Part shown: positions 39,986 to 48,211 of the stretch, in pieces
How the letters are laid out: every line of letters starts with the position of its first letter
Numbering within the stretch: the first letter of the stretch is position 1
Source of the DNA: Synechococcus lacustris
GTDB taxonomy: Bacteria; Cyanobacteriota; Cyanobacteriia; PCC-6307; Cyanobiaceae
Reading direction: 5' to 3'
DNA: 64,000 nucleotides
Assembly (NCBI GenBank): GCA_903943975.1
Contig: CAJAQB010000014.1
Coordinates: forward strand, 1-64,000
Notes under the pieces: generated by a model
The model's input: only the letters and a program-made list of their open reading frames with translations
Databases searched by the model: none
What the model was told of the DNA's origin: nothing
Made by a program: the position numbers and the translations under genes

Positions 39986-40627
39986 GTGAGCATTTTTGTC
40001 GGCAACCTCCCCTTCCGTGCGGAACAGGAGGACATCATTGAATTGTTCGCCGCCTTCGGCGAAGTGAGCAACTGTTCCCTCCCCCTGGAGCGGGACACCG
40101 GTCGCAAACGGGGCTTTGCCTTTGTGGAAATGGCCGATGACGCCTCCGAGGAGCGCGCCATTGAGGCCCTCCAGGGCACAGACCTCATGGGTCGCCCCCT
40201 CCGCATCAATAAGGCCGAGCCCAGGGGCGGCGGCGGTGGTGGTGGCGGCGCTGCCCCGCGCCGCAATGGCGGTGGCTACGGCGGCGGCGGTGGTGGTGGC
40301 TATGGCGGCGGCGGTGGTGGTCGCTACCAGGACCGTGGCGCCGGTGCTGGCGGTGGCGGTGGCTATGGCGGCGGCGGCTACGGCGGCGGTGCTGGTGCTG
40401 GCGGTGGTGAGCGCAGTTCCGGTGCCCGGGGCTGGGAAGATCGCAGCTACGGATCCCGCGACACGGCCCCGGCTCCGGCCCCAGCCGCTGATTTCGGCGC
40501 CGGCGCCCCTGAGCTGAGCCGCGACAGCTTTGACGACGGCCGCAGCCGCCGCCGCCGCAGTGGTGGTGATCGCCCCGCCGCCGCCCCCACGGAAGATTGG
40601 GGCGATTACGGCGGCGCCGAAGGCTGA
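39986..40627 (+). CDS. glycine-rich RRM RNA-binding protein
   Basis: The start is GTG 39986, giving VSIFVGNLPFRAEQEDIIEL, as expected for the cyanobacterial Rbp family; the open frame from 39935 has no family-like extension. The first about 80 residues form one RNA recognition motif with RNP2 (IFVGNLPF) and RNP1 (KRGFAFVEM). The rest is an extended Gly-rich tail with many GGGYGGG units and Arg near the end, about 213 residues in all. In other cyanobacteria Rbps respond to cold and some direct mRNAs to membranes. The Gly tail here is long compared with typical Rbps of about 100 residues. A hairpin 8 bases after the stop may end transcription. Confidence 0.92.
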   Translation: MSIFVGNLPFRAEQEDIIELFAAFGEVSNCSLPLERDTGRKRGFAFVEMADDASEERAIEALQGTDLMGRPLRINKAEPRGGGGGGGGAAPRRNGGGYGGGGGGGYGGGGGGRYQDRGAGAGGGGGYGGGGYGGGAGAGGGERSSGARGWEDRSYGSRDTAPAPAPAADFGAGAPELSRDSFDDGRSRRRRSGGDRPAAAPTEDWGDYGGAEG

Positions 40628-40634
40628 TTTGCCG

Positions 40635-40654
40635 AGGGCTGCTGATCCAGCCCT
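40635..40654. terminator. hairpin between the rbp and mscL genes
   Basis: AGGGCTG (40635-40641) and CAGCCCT (40648-40654) form a perfect 7-bp stem with a 6-base loop between two convergent genes. There is no T-run on the plus strand, so this is a weak or non-canonical terminator at most. Confidence 0.4.
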
Positions 40655-40661
40655 AAAAGCA

Positions 40662-41045
40662 TCAGAGCTGGCGGTTCTCCAGGGCCCTGGAGAGCCGATC
40701 TGCTGCTGCGGCCAGCTGGGTTTGGGGGTCGGGGCTGCCTTCGGCGGCCTCTTGGCGCTTGAGGCTTTGCATCGCCCGCACGATCAGAAACACCACGAAA
40801 CTGATCACCACGAAGTTGATCAGGGCCACCAGCAGATGGCCGGCGGGCCAGGCATTGATCTGATTGATCCCAAGACTTTTCAGGCTGGGGGTGAGCAGTT
40901 GACCCATCACCAAACTCACCACCGCATCAATAACCTTGCCGAAGGCGCCGCCGATAACCACGGCGATGGCCAAATCCACCACGTTGCCGCGATTTAGAAA
41001 GTCGCGAAAGTCACGCAGAAAGCTGCTGGCCCTAGGTCGTCCCAT
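40662..41045 (-). CDS. mscL: large-conductance mechanosensitive channel
   Basis: MscL opens under membrane tension to release solutes on hypo-osmotic shock. The 127-residue protein begins with the amphipathic FLRDFRDFLNRGNVVDLAIAVVIGGAFGKVI segment, which has the family's pore-lining helix and the glycine-rich gate, then a second membrane helix (LLVALINFVVISFVVFLIV) and a cytoplasmic charged tail. The length is standard. It is convergent with the RNA-binding protein gene and follows the Dus gene on the opposite side, with 76 bases between. Confidence 0.95.
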   Translation of the reverse strand: MGRPRASSFLRDFRDFLNRGNVVDLAIAVVIGGAFGKVIDAVVSLVMGQLLTPSLKSLGINQINAWPAGHLLVALINFVVISFVVFLIVRAMQSLKRQEAAEGSPDPQTQLAAAADRLSRALENRQL

Positions 41046-41121
41046 GGAAAAACCAATTTCTGGAAGGGGTTTAAAGGGAATTGGTTAAACCGCTATTAAC
41101 GCTGGGTTAACAGTTGCTTGC

Positions 41122-42129
41122 TCATAGCCCCTGCTCCTCCAGCTGTTGGCTGGCCCGTTCCAGCACCTCTGGCCCGGCCGTGCGCCCGCCGGCCGCTTCC
41201 CCCAGCTGTCGGCGCCAGTGCCTGGCCCCACTCACCCCTTCCACCAGGTGCACCAGATGGCGGGCGATCGGCCAGAGCCGTCCGCCGGCACTGCACCAGC
41301 GCTCGGCGTAGGGGATCACGCCCCGCAGCACCGTGGAGGCCTTGGGGGGGTCATCGGCCCTGGCGCCAAAGATCTCCCTGTCCACCAGGTTCCAGTGGAG
41401 CGGATGGTTGTAGGCGGCCCTGCCCACCATCACCCCATCGGCCCAGGCCAGTTGTTGCTGGCAATCCTGCAGGTTCTCAAGGCCGCCGTTCAGCTCCAGC
41501 CTGAGCTGGGGGCGATCCTGTTTGAGCGCCTGCACCAGGTCGTAGCGCAGCGGCGGCACCGTGCGGTTTTGTTTGGGATCTAGGCCCTCCAGCCAGGCCT
41601 TGCGGGCATGGACGCTGAAGCGCTGGGCCCCGGCCGCCGCCAGCGTGTCCACAAAGGCCAACAGTTCCCCATAGCTGTCGCGCTCATCAATGCCGATGCG
41701 ATGTTTCACCGTGACCGGCAGCGGGCTGGCGGCGGCCATCGCCTCCACACAGCGGGCCACCCGCTCCGGATCTGCCATCAGGCAGGCCCCAAAGCGCCCC
41801 TGCTGCACCTTGGCGCTGGGGCAACCCACGTTCAGGTTCACTTCGTCGTAGTTCCAGGCGGCGGCCAGGCGGGTGGATTCCGCCAGCAGTTGCGGGTCAT
41901 CGCCGCCCAGCTGCAACACCAGCGGTTTTTCGAGCGGATCGAAGTCCAGCAGCCTTTCCCTGCGGCCATGGTGCAGGGCCTGGGCCACCACCATTTCGGA
42001 ATACAAAAGGGCATGGCGGCTGATTTGCCGCATCAGCACCCGGAAGTGGCGATCGGTGTAATCCAGCATCGGCGCCACGCTGAAGCGATGGGCCGGGGGG
42101 ATCTCAGGGCTGGCGCTGGTGGGGCTCAC
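41122..42129 (-). CDS. tRNA-dihydrouridine synthase (DusA-type)
   Basis: The FMN enzyme reduces uridines in tRNA. The start was set at GTG 42129 (VSPTSASPEIPPAHRFSVAPMLDYTDRHFR); the open frame runs further but overlaps the divergent msrB start. HRFSVAPMLDYTDRH, NLNVGCPSAKVQQGRFGACLM with the catalytic Cys, and NGGL with MVGRAAYNHP fit the DusA subfamily. About 335 residues. The order Dus then msrB matches other picocyanobacteria. The extreme C-terminus is Gly/Ala/Arg-rich and probably variable. Confidence 0.88.
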   Translation of the reverse strand: MSPTSASPEIPPAHRFSVAPMLDYTDRHFRVLMRQISRHALLYSEMVVAQALHHGRRERLLDFDPLEKPLVLQLGGDDPQLLAESTRLAAAWNYDEVNLNVGCPSAKVQQGRFGACLMADPERVARCVEAMAAASPLPVTVKHRIGIDERDSYGELLAFVDTLAAAGAQRFSVHARKAWLEGLDPKQNRTVPPLRYDLVQALKQDRPQLRLELNGGLENLQDCQQQLAWADGVMVGRAAYNHPLHWNLVDREIFGARADDPPKASTVLRGVIPYAERWCSAGGRLWPIARHLVHLVEGVSGARHWRRQLGEAAGGRTAGPEVLERASQQLEEQGL

Positions 42130-42171
42130 TCCCCCATGCTGCTGCTTGGTAGTCCCCTTTCCCTTATTTCC

Positions 42172-42663
42172 ATGGCCGATCTCCAGCGGCGCTCCTTGCT
42201 TAAGGCCCTCGGCGTTGGGGCGTTGGCGTTTCTGCGCCCTGGCAGGGCCCTGGCCGCTGCGCCGGCCTCGGATCCCGCCTGGCAACTCTCGGCGGCGGAA
42301 TGGAAAAAACGCCTGTCACCGCAAGCATTTGAGGTGCTGCGCCAGGAGGGCACCGAAGCGCCTTTCACCAGTCCTTTGAACCAGGAAAAACGTAAGGGCA
42401 CCTATGTCTGTGCCGGTTGTCGTCTGCCCTTGTTTTCCAGCACCACCAAATTTGATAGCGGCACCGGCTGGCCCAGTTTCTGGGCACCGCTTAGCGATGC
42501 GATCGGCACCAAGCTCGATTTCAAATTGATCGTGCCCCGCACCGAATACCACTGCCGCCGTTGTGGTGGCCACCAGGGCCATCTGTTTAACGACGGCCCC
42601 AAGCCCACCGGCAAGCGCTATTGCGACAACGGTGTGGCCCTGGCCTTTGAGCCCGATGCCTGA
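42172..42663 (+). CDS. msrB: exported methionine-R-sulfoxide reductase with Tat-like signal
   Basis: MsrB reduces methionine-R-sulfoxide in proteins. From ATG 42172 the protein (163 residues) begins MADLQRRSLLKALGVGALAFL, with a twin-arginine-type RRSLLK motif, a hydrophobic stretch and an AAA cleavage region. ATG 42136 is an alternative start. The MsrB domain has zinc ligands CAGC and CRRC, GTGWPSF, and the catalytic Cys in RYCDNGVALAF; most MsrB proteins have RYCxNSxxL, so the Asn-Gly is unusual but the Cys is present. Export by Tat to the periplasm or thylakoid lumen is inferred. Its stop overlaps the next gene by 8 bases. Confidence 0.87.
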   Translation: MADLQRRSLLKALGVGALAFLRPGRALAAAPASDPAWQLSAAEWKKRLSPQAFEVLRQEGTEAPFTSPLNQEKRKGTYVCAGCRLPLFSSTTKFDSGTGWPSFWAPLSDAIGTKLDFKLIVPRTEYHCRRCGGHQGHLFNDGPKPTGKRYCDNGVALAFEPDA

Positions 42664-43897
42664 TTCTCAGCGGGAGTTGCCCTTGGTGGTGGCCGGTGGC
42701 GGTGCCGCCGGCTTCATGGCGGCGATCACCGCCGCTGAGGCCGGGGCGCCCCAGGTGGAGCTTTGGGAAGCCACCGCTGACCCCCTGGCCAAGGTGCGAA
42801 TCAGCGGTGGCGGCCGCTGCAATCTGACCAATGCCTGTTGGGATCCCGCTGAGCTGGTGGGTAATTACCCCCGGGGCAGCCGCCCCTTGCGGGGGCCGTT
42901 TAGCCGGTTTGCCACCGGGGATGCGGTGGCCTGGTTCGCTGAACGGGGGGTGGAGCTGGTGGAGGAGGGCGATGGGCGGATGTTTCCGGTAAGCAACAGT
43001 TCCGCCACGGTGGTGGAGGCCCTAAGCCGGGCGGCGGCGGCGGCCGGGGTGCTGCTGCGCCCCCAGTGGGCCCTCCAGGCGGTGACGCCGCGGCCAGGGG
43101 GGGGCTTCCTGCTCCAACGCCGCGGGGGCAGCTCGCCCCTGGCCTGTCGCCGCCTGGTGCTGGCCACCGGCGGCCATCCCAGTGGCCGGCGCCTGGCCGA
43201 GGCCCTGGGCCACAGCGTGGTGCCGCCGGTGCCCTCCCTGTTCACCCTGCGGCTGCAGGCCCCCTGGTTGCAGGAGTTGGCCGGGGTGAGTCAGGCGCCG
43301 GTGGCCCTCGAGCTCCAGGTGGGGGAGGAACGCTTTCGCCAGACGGGCATCGTGCTGATCACCCACTGGGGGATCAGTGGTCCGGCCTTATTGCGGCTCA
43401 CGGCCTTTGCCGCCCGGGCCCTGCATGGCGCCGGTTACCGCGCTGAATTGCGCCTGGATTGGACCGGTGGTCTGGCCCCAGAGGCCCTACAGGAGCAATT
43501 GCGCCAAGCCCGCCGCCAGCTGGCCCGCCGCCAGCTGGGCAATGGCCGACCGCTGGAGCAGCTGAAGCGCAGGCTGTGGGTGGCCCTACTGGCCCAGGCC
43601 GAACTCAACCCCAGCCAGCCCTGGGCCGAATTGACCCGCCAGGGGGAACAACGCCTGCTGGAGGTGCTGCAGCGCAGCCATTACCCCGTGACCGGCCGCG
43701 GCCCCTTTGGCGAGGAATTTGTTACCGCCGGTGGGGTGGCCCTGGGGGAGGTGAACCTGGCCAGCATGGAAAGTCGGCTTTGGCCCGGGCTTTATTTCGC
43801 GGGGGAACTGCTCGATGTTGATGGGGTCACCGGCGGCTTCAATTTCCAGCACTGCTGGACTAGCGGCTGGTTAGCTGGCACTGCGGCGGCGGCGTGA
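42656..43897 (+). CDS. NAD(P)/FAD-dependent oxidoreductase, HI0933-like
   Basis: The start ATG 42656 gives MPDSQRELPLVVAGGGAAGFMAAITAAEAG with the FAD-binding loop; the frame's upstream part overlaps msrB and is not family-like. The protein has 413 residues. The family-specific KVRISGGGRCNLTN, the ATGGHPSG region and a late FAGELLDVDGVTGGFNFQ(HC) segment are visible. Members are flavoproteins of unknown substrate; some are linked to sulfur or nitrogen metabolism, which cannot be decided here. It overlaps msrB by 8 bases and the next gene by a few bases, so the three are likely read as one unit. Confidence 0.88.
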   Translation: MPDSQRELPLVVAGGGAAGFMAAITAAEAGAPQVELWEATADPLAKVRISGGGRCNLTNACWDPAELVGNYPRGSRPLRGPFSRFATGDAVAWFAERGVELVEEGDGRMFPVSNSSATVVEALSRAAAAAGVLLRPQWALQAVTPRPGGGFLLQRRGGSSPLACRRLVLATGGHPSGRRLAEALGHSVVPPVPSLFTLRLQAPWLQELAGVSQAPVALELQVGEERFRQTGIVLITHWGISGPALLRLTAFAARALHGAGYRAELRLDWTGGLAPEALQEQLRQARRQLARRQLGNGRPLEQLKRRLWVALLAQAELNPSQPWAELTRQGEQRLLEVLQRSHYPVTGRGPFGEEFVTAGGVALGEVNLASMESRLWPGLYFAGELLDVDGVTGGFNFQHCWTSGWLAGTAAAA

Positions 43898-45939
43898 TGA
43901 GCTCGGCCCAGCCTGGGGTTTATCCCTATCGCCACGACATCCAGGCCCTGCGGGGGGTGGCTGTGCTGGCGGTGATGTTGTTTCACCTCTTCCCTGATTG
44001 GTTGCCCGGCGGCTATGCCGGGGTGGATGTGTTCTTTGTTATTTCGGGCTATGTGGTGAGCTACTCGCTGCTGGCCAGCCAGGCCCAGCGCCAGCGGCCG
44101 GTGGGTTTTGGCGAGTATCTGGGGCGCCGAATCCGGCGGATTTATCCACCACTAGTGGTGTGCATAGGCCTGATTGCCCTGGCCACATTCCTGATCTATG
44201 ACAAACGTTTATTTCATAGTTTTTCGGGTTATTCACTAACAAGTTTGCTGGGGATTTCAAACCTAAAGCTGATCTTCCAGCACACGGATTATTTTAGCCC
44301 AGATGAGCATCTGAATCCCTATCTGCATGCCTGGTCCCTGGGCATCGAAGAGCAGTTTTATCTGCTTTATCCCCTCATATTTCTGCCCTTATTGGGGCGC
44401 TCCGCTGCCCAGCCCCTGGCCCGGCCGCTGGCTTGGTTTGCCGCCGCGCTTACGGGGGCTTCACTGCTCAGCTGTGCGCTGCTGTCGCTGCTTAACCCCC
44501 AGCTGGCTTACCTCAGCCCCCTGACTCGTTTTTGGGAATTGGCCATCGGGGTGCTGCTCTGTTTGGCGCTGGAAGCCCCCCGCTATCGCCAACGGCTGAA
44601 GTTGTTGGCGGGCCGTGCTGTAGCGCCGATCTGCCTGGGGATCCTGCTGCTTTCCTTCTGGGGCCTTTCCGATAAAGGTTGGTATCCCTGGCCGGGCATC
44701 CTCTGGCCCGTGGCCGCCAGCCTGGGGCTGCTGGCTGCCGGTGCTTTGCGGGGCCCTGGCTGGCTGGGCCAGGCCCAGGGGCTGCACTGGTGTGGTCGCC
44801 GTTCCTATTCACTTTATTTGTACCACTGGCCCTGCATTGTTTTTAGCCGTTATCTGTTTGGACAGAGCTCCGGCCTATGGCTACCGGTGGCGCTTATTTC
44901 AACCCTGCTGCTTTCAATTGGCTCCTATCAGTTTGTGGAACAGCGCTTTTGCCGAACGCTTTCCTTGCGGCGGCTGGGGGCTTTTTGTGCCGGCGGTTTT
45001 GTGGGCTTGTTGTTGTTAGATAGTCAGGCCGCCGGCCTACGCCAGCTCACGGGGTTGGCCCGCTTTTCTGAGTTGGCCTGGAAGGCGGAGGATCCCCGGC
45101 CGCTGCAGGATTTAGGCGGCCCCCAGCTGAAGGGCGAAGCCCAGGCGCAACGCCTGGTCAGCCCAGCCCTGGCGCTCACGCTGATCCGCTCCCCCCAGCG
45201 GCCCCCTGGCCCCAGCCAGCGCCTGTTTGTGCTGGGGGATTCCCATGGGGGTTCCCTGGTGGCGGCGCTGCGGGTGGTGGTGGCGGCCAAACCGCAGCTG
45301 GAGGCCCTGGTGATTACCCCCCCCGGCCTGGGGGGTTGTTCCCTGGTTTCCTACAGCTTTGATCCGAGCCGCTGCATTGCCTACGAGAAGGCGGCCCTGG
45401 CCCTGGTGCAGCAACGGGCCCGTCCAGGGGACCTGTTGTTATTACCCAGCCTGCGCTTACCGCGCCTGGCGCCGCGGCTAACGGACCGCTTCTACCGGGA
45501 CCTGCGGCGGCCCCTGGCCGGTCCGGAGTTTGCCCCTGGCCTGCGGGCCCTGGGCCAGCGGGGGGTGCATTCTTATCTGCTGGCCCCCTGGCCTGTGTAC
45601 AACGTGCTGGGCAAACAGTGCCTGGGTTGGCAGGGGCGCCTCAAGCCGGATTGCCAGCTGGACCGTGCCAACTTTGAGGCCGAGCGCCAGCCGGCCCTGC
45701 AACGCTTAAGGCAGTTCCAGGCCCTGGTGCCAGGCCTGGAAATCCTCGATCCCCTGCCGCTTTTCTGTGGGGCTGAGCTTTGCTCAAACACCGAGGGCTC
45801 GCTGCCGCTCTATGCCGACCATGACCATCTCTCGGCCTATGGCAGTGCCCGTTTTGGCCAGTGGCTGTTGCAGCAAAAGCCGCTACTTGATCTTGTCGAA
45901 AACGGAGAACATCGGCAGATACATGGCCAGCAGAATTGA
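43897..45939 (+). CDS. membrane acyltransferase with C-terminal SGNH domain
   Basis: The 680-residue protein starts with YRHDIQALRGVAVLAVMLFHL, followed by GYAGVDVFFVISGYV and LHAWSLGIEEQFYLLYPLIF, the acyltransferase-3/OafA signature; about ten membrane segments run up to about residue 380. The C-terminal domain has the SGNH motif LFVLGDSHGGSLVA (catalytic Ser) and a late YADHDHLSAYG with Asp-His, so it likely O-acetylates a cell-surface sugar. A GTG 3 bases upstream is an alternative start. It overlaps the flavoprotein gene by a base and pilC by 57 bases on the opposite strand. Composition is locally AT-richer (44160-44310). The target glycan is unknown. Confidence 0.9.
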   Translation: MSSAQPGVYPYRHDIQALRGVAVLAVMLFHLFPDWLPGGYAGVDVFFVISGYVVSYSLLASQAQRQRPVGFGEYLGRRIRRIYPPLVVCIGLIALATFLIYDKRLFHSFSGYSLTSLLGISNLKLIFQHTDYFSPDEHLNPYLHAWSLGIEEQFYLLYPLIFLPLLGRSAAQPLARPLAWFAAALTGASLLSCALLSLLNPQLAYLSPLTRFWELAIGVLLCLALEAPRYRQRLKLLAGRAVAPICLGILLLSFWGLSDKGWYPWPGILWPVAASLGLLAAGALRGPGWLGQAQGLHWCGRRSYSLYLYHWPCIVFSRYLFGQSSGLWLPVALISTLLLSIGSYQFVEQRFCRTLSLRRLGAFCAGGFVGLLLLDSQAAGLRQLTGLARFSELAWKAEDPRPLQDLGGPQLKGEAQAQRLVSPALALTLIRSPQRPPGPSQRLFVLGDSHGGSLVAALRVVVAAKPQLEALVITPPGLGGCSLVSYSFDPSRCIAYEKAALALVQQRARPGDLLLLPSLRLPRLAPRLTDRFYRDLRRPLAGPEFAPGLRALGQRGVHSYLLAPWPVYNVLGKQCLGWQGRLKPDCQLDRANFEAERQPALQRLRQFQALVPGLEILDPLPLFCGAELCSNTEGSLPLYADHDHLSAYGSARFGQWLLQQKPLLDLVENGEHRQIHGQQN

Positions 45940-47112
45940 ACCGACAATTCCGCCCACCAGCACGATCATTGCCGGTTCCAGCATGGCGGTCATCGCCTTA
46001 ACGGTGGCGGCAATTTCATCCTCATAGAAATCTGCCACCTTGGAAAGCATTGCATCCATTTGGCCGGTTTCTTCGCCGATGGCCAGCATGCTCATGGCCA
46101 TGTCGGGGAATACATTGCGGCGAATCAGGGCATGGCTGAGCATGCCCCCATCTTGCACTTCCAGCTTGGAGCCCTCCACCGCATCGGCGAGCACACTGTT
46201 GCCCACGGTGTCGCGCACAATGTCTAGGGCCATCAGGATTGGCACGCCGGCGCGGCTGAGGGAACTGAAGGTGCGACAGAACTGGGCAGTGGCAGTTTTC
46301 TGAATTAGATCTCCAAACAGCGGTAGTTTCAGCATAAATCTGTCGATTTGCCGGCGCCCCTGGCGGGTGGCATAGGTGCGGCGCAGCAACCAGGCCGCCA
46401 GCAACAGACCCCCCACTAGCAGAATCGAAAAAGAAGAGCGCAACAGGTCGCTGAGATTTACCATCATCTGGGTGAAAACAGGTAACTCAGCCCCCAGATC
46501 TTTGAAGATGCCCGCAAAGGTGGGAATCAGGAAGATTGTCATGCCTAGGAACACCAGAATGGCAATCACCAGCACCGTTATTGGATAGCCCAGGGCCCCG
46601 CGAATTTGGTTTTGCAATTTGGCGTTGTCTTCCAGCAATTTCGCCAGCCTTTTCAGCACCTCCTCCAGCACACCCCCCGCCTCGCCCGCCTCCACCATCG
46701 CCACGGTGAGGGCATCAAACACCTGGGGCCAACGGCGCATGGCGGACCCCAGGGAGGCCCCCTGGTTTACATCCAGGGAAACGCTGCTGATCGCCTTTTT
46801 GAACATCGGCATTTTCTGTTGCTGGGCCATCAGGTCGAGGCTGCGCACGATCGGCACCCCGGCACTCACCAGGGCCGCCAGCTTGTTGGCGAACACAGCT
46901 TTATCTCGCACCCCGGGCGGTTTTTCAAAATTGAGGCTCAAGCCCCGGGCCACTGTTTTGCTGGTGGTAGTGGCGGTTTTTAGGCTGATCGCCAAGATGC
47001 CGCGCTGGCGCAGAGTGCGTTTGGCACTTTGCAGGTCTGATGCCTGGATCTTTAGGGATTTTTCCTTCCCCTGGCGGTCTTTGTAGGTGGCCTCAAAGGT
47101 TTGGTTTGCCAT
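45883..47112 (-). CDS. pilC: type IV pilus inner-membrane platform protein PilC
   Basis: PilC (GspF family) anchors the pilus assembly machinery in the inner membrane. The 409-residue protein has an N-terminal soluble region and two repeated T2SSF domains; the family segment GVPIVRSLDLMAQQQ is repeated as GVPILMALDIVRDTV. Three hydrophobic segments lie at about 165-190, 215-235 and near the C-terminus. The start ATG overlaps the pilT stop by one base (TAATG), so translational coupling is likely. The 3' end overlaps the acyltransferase gene. Confidence 0.94.
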   Translation of the reverse strand: MANQTFEATYKDRQGKEKSLKIQASDLQSAKRTLRQRGILAISLKTATTTSKTVARGLSLNFEKPPGVRDKAVFANKLAALVSAGVPIVRSLDLMAQQQKMPMFKKAISSVSLDVNQGASLGSAMRRWPQVFDALTVAMVEAGEAGGVLEEVLKRLAKLLEDNAKLQNQIRGALGYPITVLVIAILVFLGMTIFLIPTFAGIFKDLGAELPVFTQMMVNLSDLLRSSFSILLVGGLLLAAWLLRRTYATRQGRRQIDRFMLKLPLFGDLIQKTATAQFCRTFSSLSRAGVPILMALDIVRDTVGNSVLADAVEGSKLEVQDGGMLSHALIRRNVFPDMAMSMLAIGEETGQMDAMLSKVADFYEDEIAATVKAMTAMLEPAMIVLVGGIVGSILLAMYLPMFSVFDKIK

Positions 47113-48188
47113 TAGTTGTCAGCCACCAGCCGCGTTAGCTCATCCGGTTTTCCGGCCTTGGCCAGGCCCTCCTCCTTGCTGATCGCCCCGGCCTGGATCA
47201 GGTTGGCCAGGGCCCGTTCCAGGGTTTGCATGCCGTATTGACCGCCGGTTTGTAACTGCGAATAGAGCTGGGCGGTTTTGCCCTCGCGGATCAAGTTGGC
47301 GATGGCGGGGGTGTTAATCATGATTTCCTGGGCCATTACTCGACCGAAACTGCCTGGCGGCGGATTAAGTCTTTGGCAAAGGGTTTGGGAGAAAACCGCC
47401 AGCAAGCTGCCGCTCAGCTGTACTCGGATCTGGGTTTGTTGGCTGGGGGGGAACACATCCACCATGCGATCTACGGTTTGGGAGGCGGAGCTGGTGTGCA
47501 GGGTGCCAAACACCAGATGGCCGGTTTCGGCGGCGGTGACCGCCAGTTGGATGGTTTCCAGGTCCCGCATTTCCCCCACCAGAATCACGTCGGGGTCCTC
47601 CCGTAGGGCGGCCCGCAGGGCATTGGCAAAGCTGCGGGTGTCTTCCCCCAGTTCCCGTTGGTGGATCACGCTGCGGGCGGAGTGATACACAAATTCGATT
47701 GGATCCTCCACGGTGAGGATGTGTTCGGCCCGGGTCTGATTGATGTGCTCCAGCAGCGAGGCCAGGGTGGTGGTTTTACCGGAGCCGGTGGGGCCGGTTA
47801 CCAATACCAGCCCCCGGGGCCGTTCACTGATTTCCTCAACGATCGCTGGCAGGCCCAGTTGCTCGAGGCTGGGGATGCGGTCGCCCAGGGCCCGCAGGCA
47901 GGCGGCGTAGGAACCCTTTTGCCGGTAAACATTCACCCGAAAGCGGGCGATGCCGCGTAGGCCGTAGGAACAGTCCAGTTCCCAGTTCTGTTCCAATTGT
48001 TTGCGCTGGTTGTTGTTTAGCAGCGTGAAGATCAAACGGTTGCAGGCTTCCTCACTGAGGGCTTCCGGCTGCATCGGCTCCAGCTTGCCGCTGAAGCGGC
48101 CATAGGGGGGTAGCCCGGCGGAGAGGTGCAGGTCACTGCCGCCACGCTCCACCAGGGTTTCCATCAGCTGTTCGATTTGCAGCTCCAT
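47112..48188 (-). CDS. pilT: type IV pilus retraction ATPase PilT
   Basis: PilT drives pilus retraction. The start was set at ATG 48188 (MELQIEQLMETLVERGGSDLHLS); the open frame upstream is not family-like. The 358-residue protein has Walker A GPTGSGKTTTLASLLEHIN, the Asp box and Walker B in VEDPIEFVYHS and LREDPDVILVGEMRDLET, the His box GTLHTSSA, and the retraction motif AIANLIREGK. Pili are known to serve motility and DNA uptake in some Synechococcus. pilB ends 23 bases upstream. Pilin genes are not in the window. Confidence 0.95.
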   Translation of the reverse strand: MELQIEQLMETLVERGGSDLHLSAGLPPYGRFSGKLEPMQPEALSEEACNRLIFTLLNNNQRKQLEQNWELDCSYGLRGIARFRVNVYRQKGSYAACLRALGDRIPSLEQLGLPAIVEEISERPRGLVLVTGPTGSGKTTTLASLLEHINQTRAEHILTVEDPIEFVYHSARSVIHQRELGEDTRSFANALRAALREDPDVILVGEMRDLETIQLAVTAAETGHLVFGTLHTSSASQTVDRMVDVFPPSQQTQIRVQLSGSLLAVFSQTLCQRLNPPPGSFGRVMAQEIMINTPAIANLIREGKTAQLYSQLQTGGQYGMQTLERALANLIQAGAISKEEGLAKAGKPDELTRLVADN

Positions 48189-48211
48189 GGTCCTCTGGCT
48201 TACTTCTGCAC

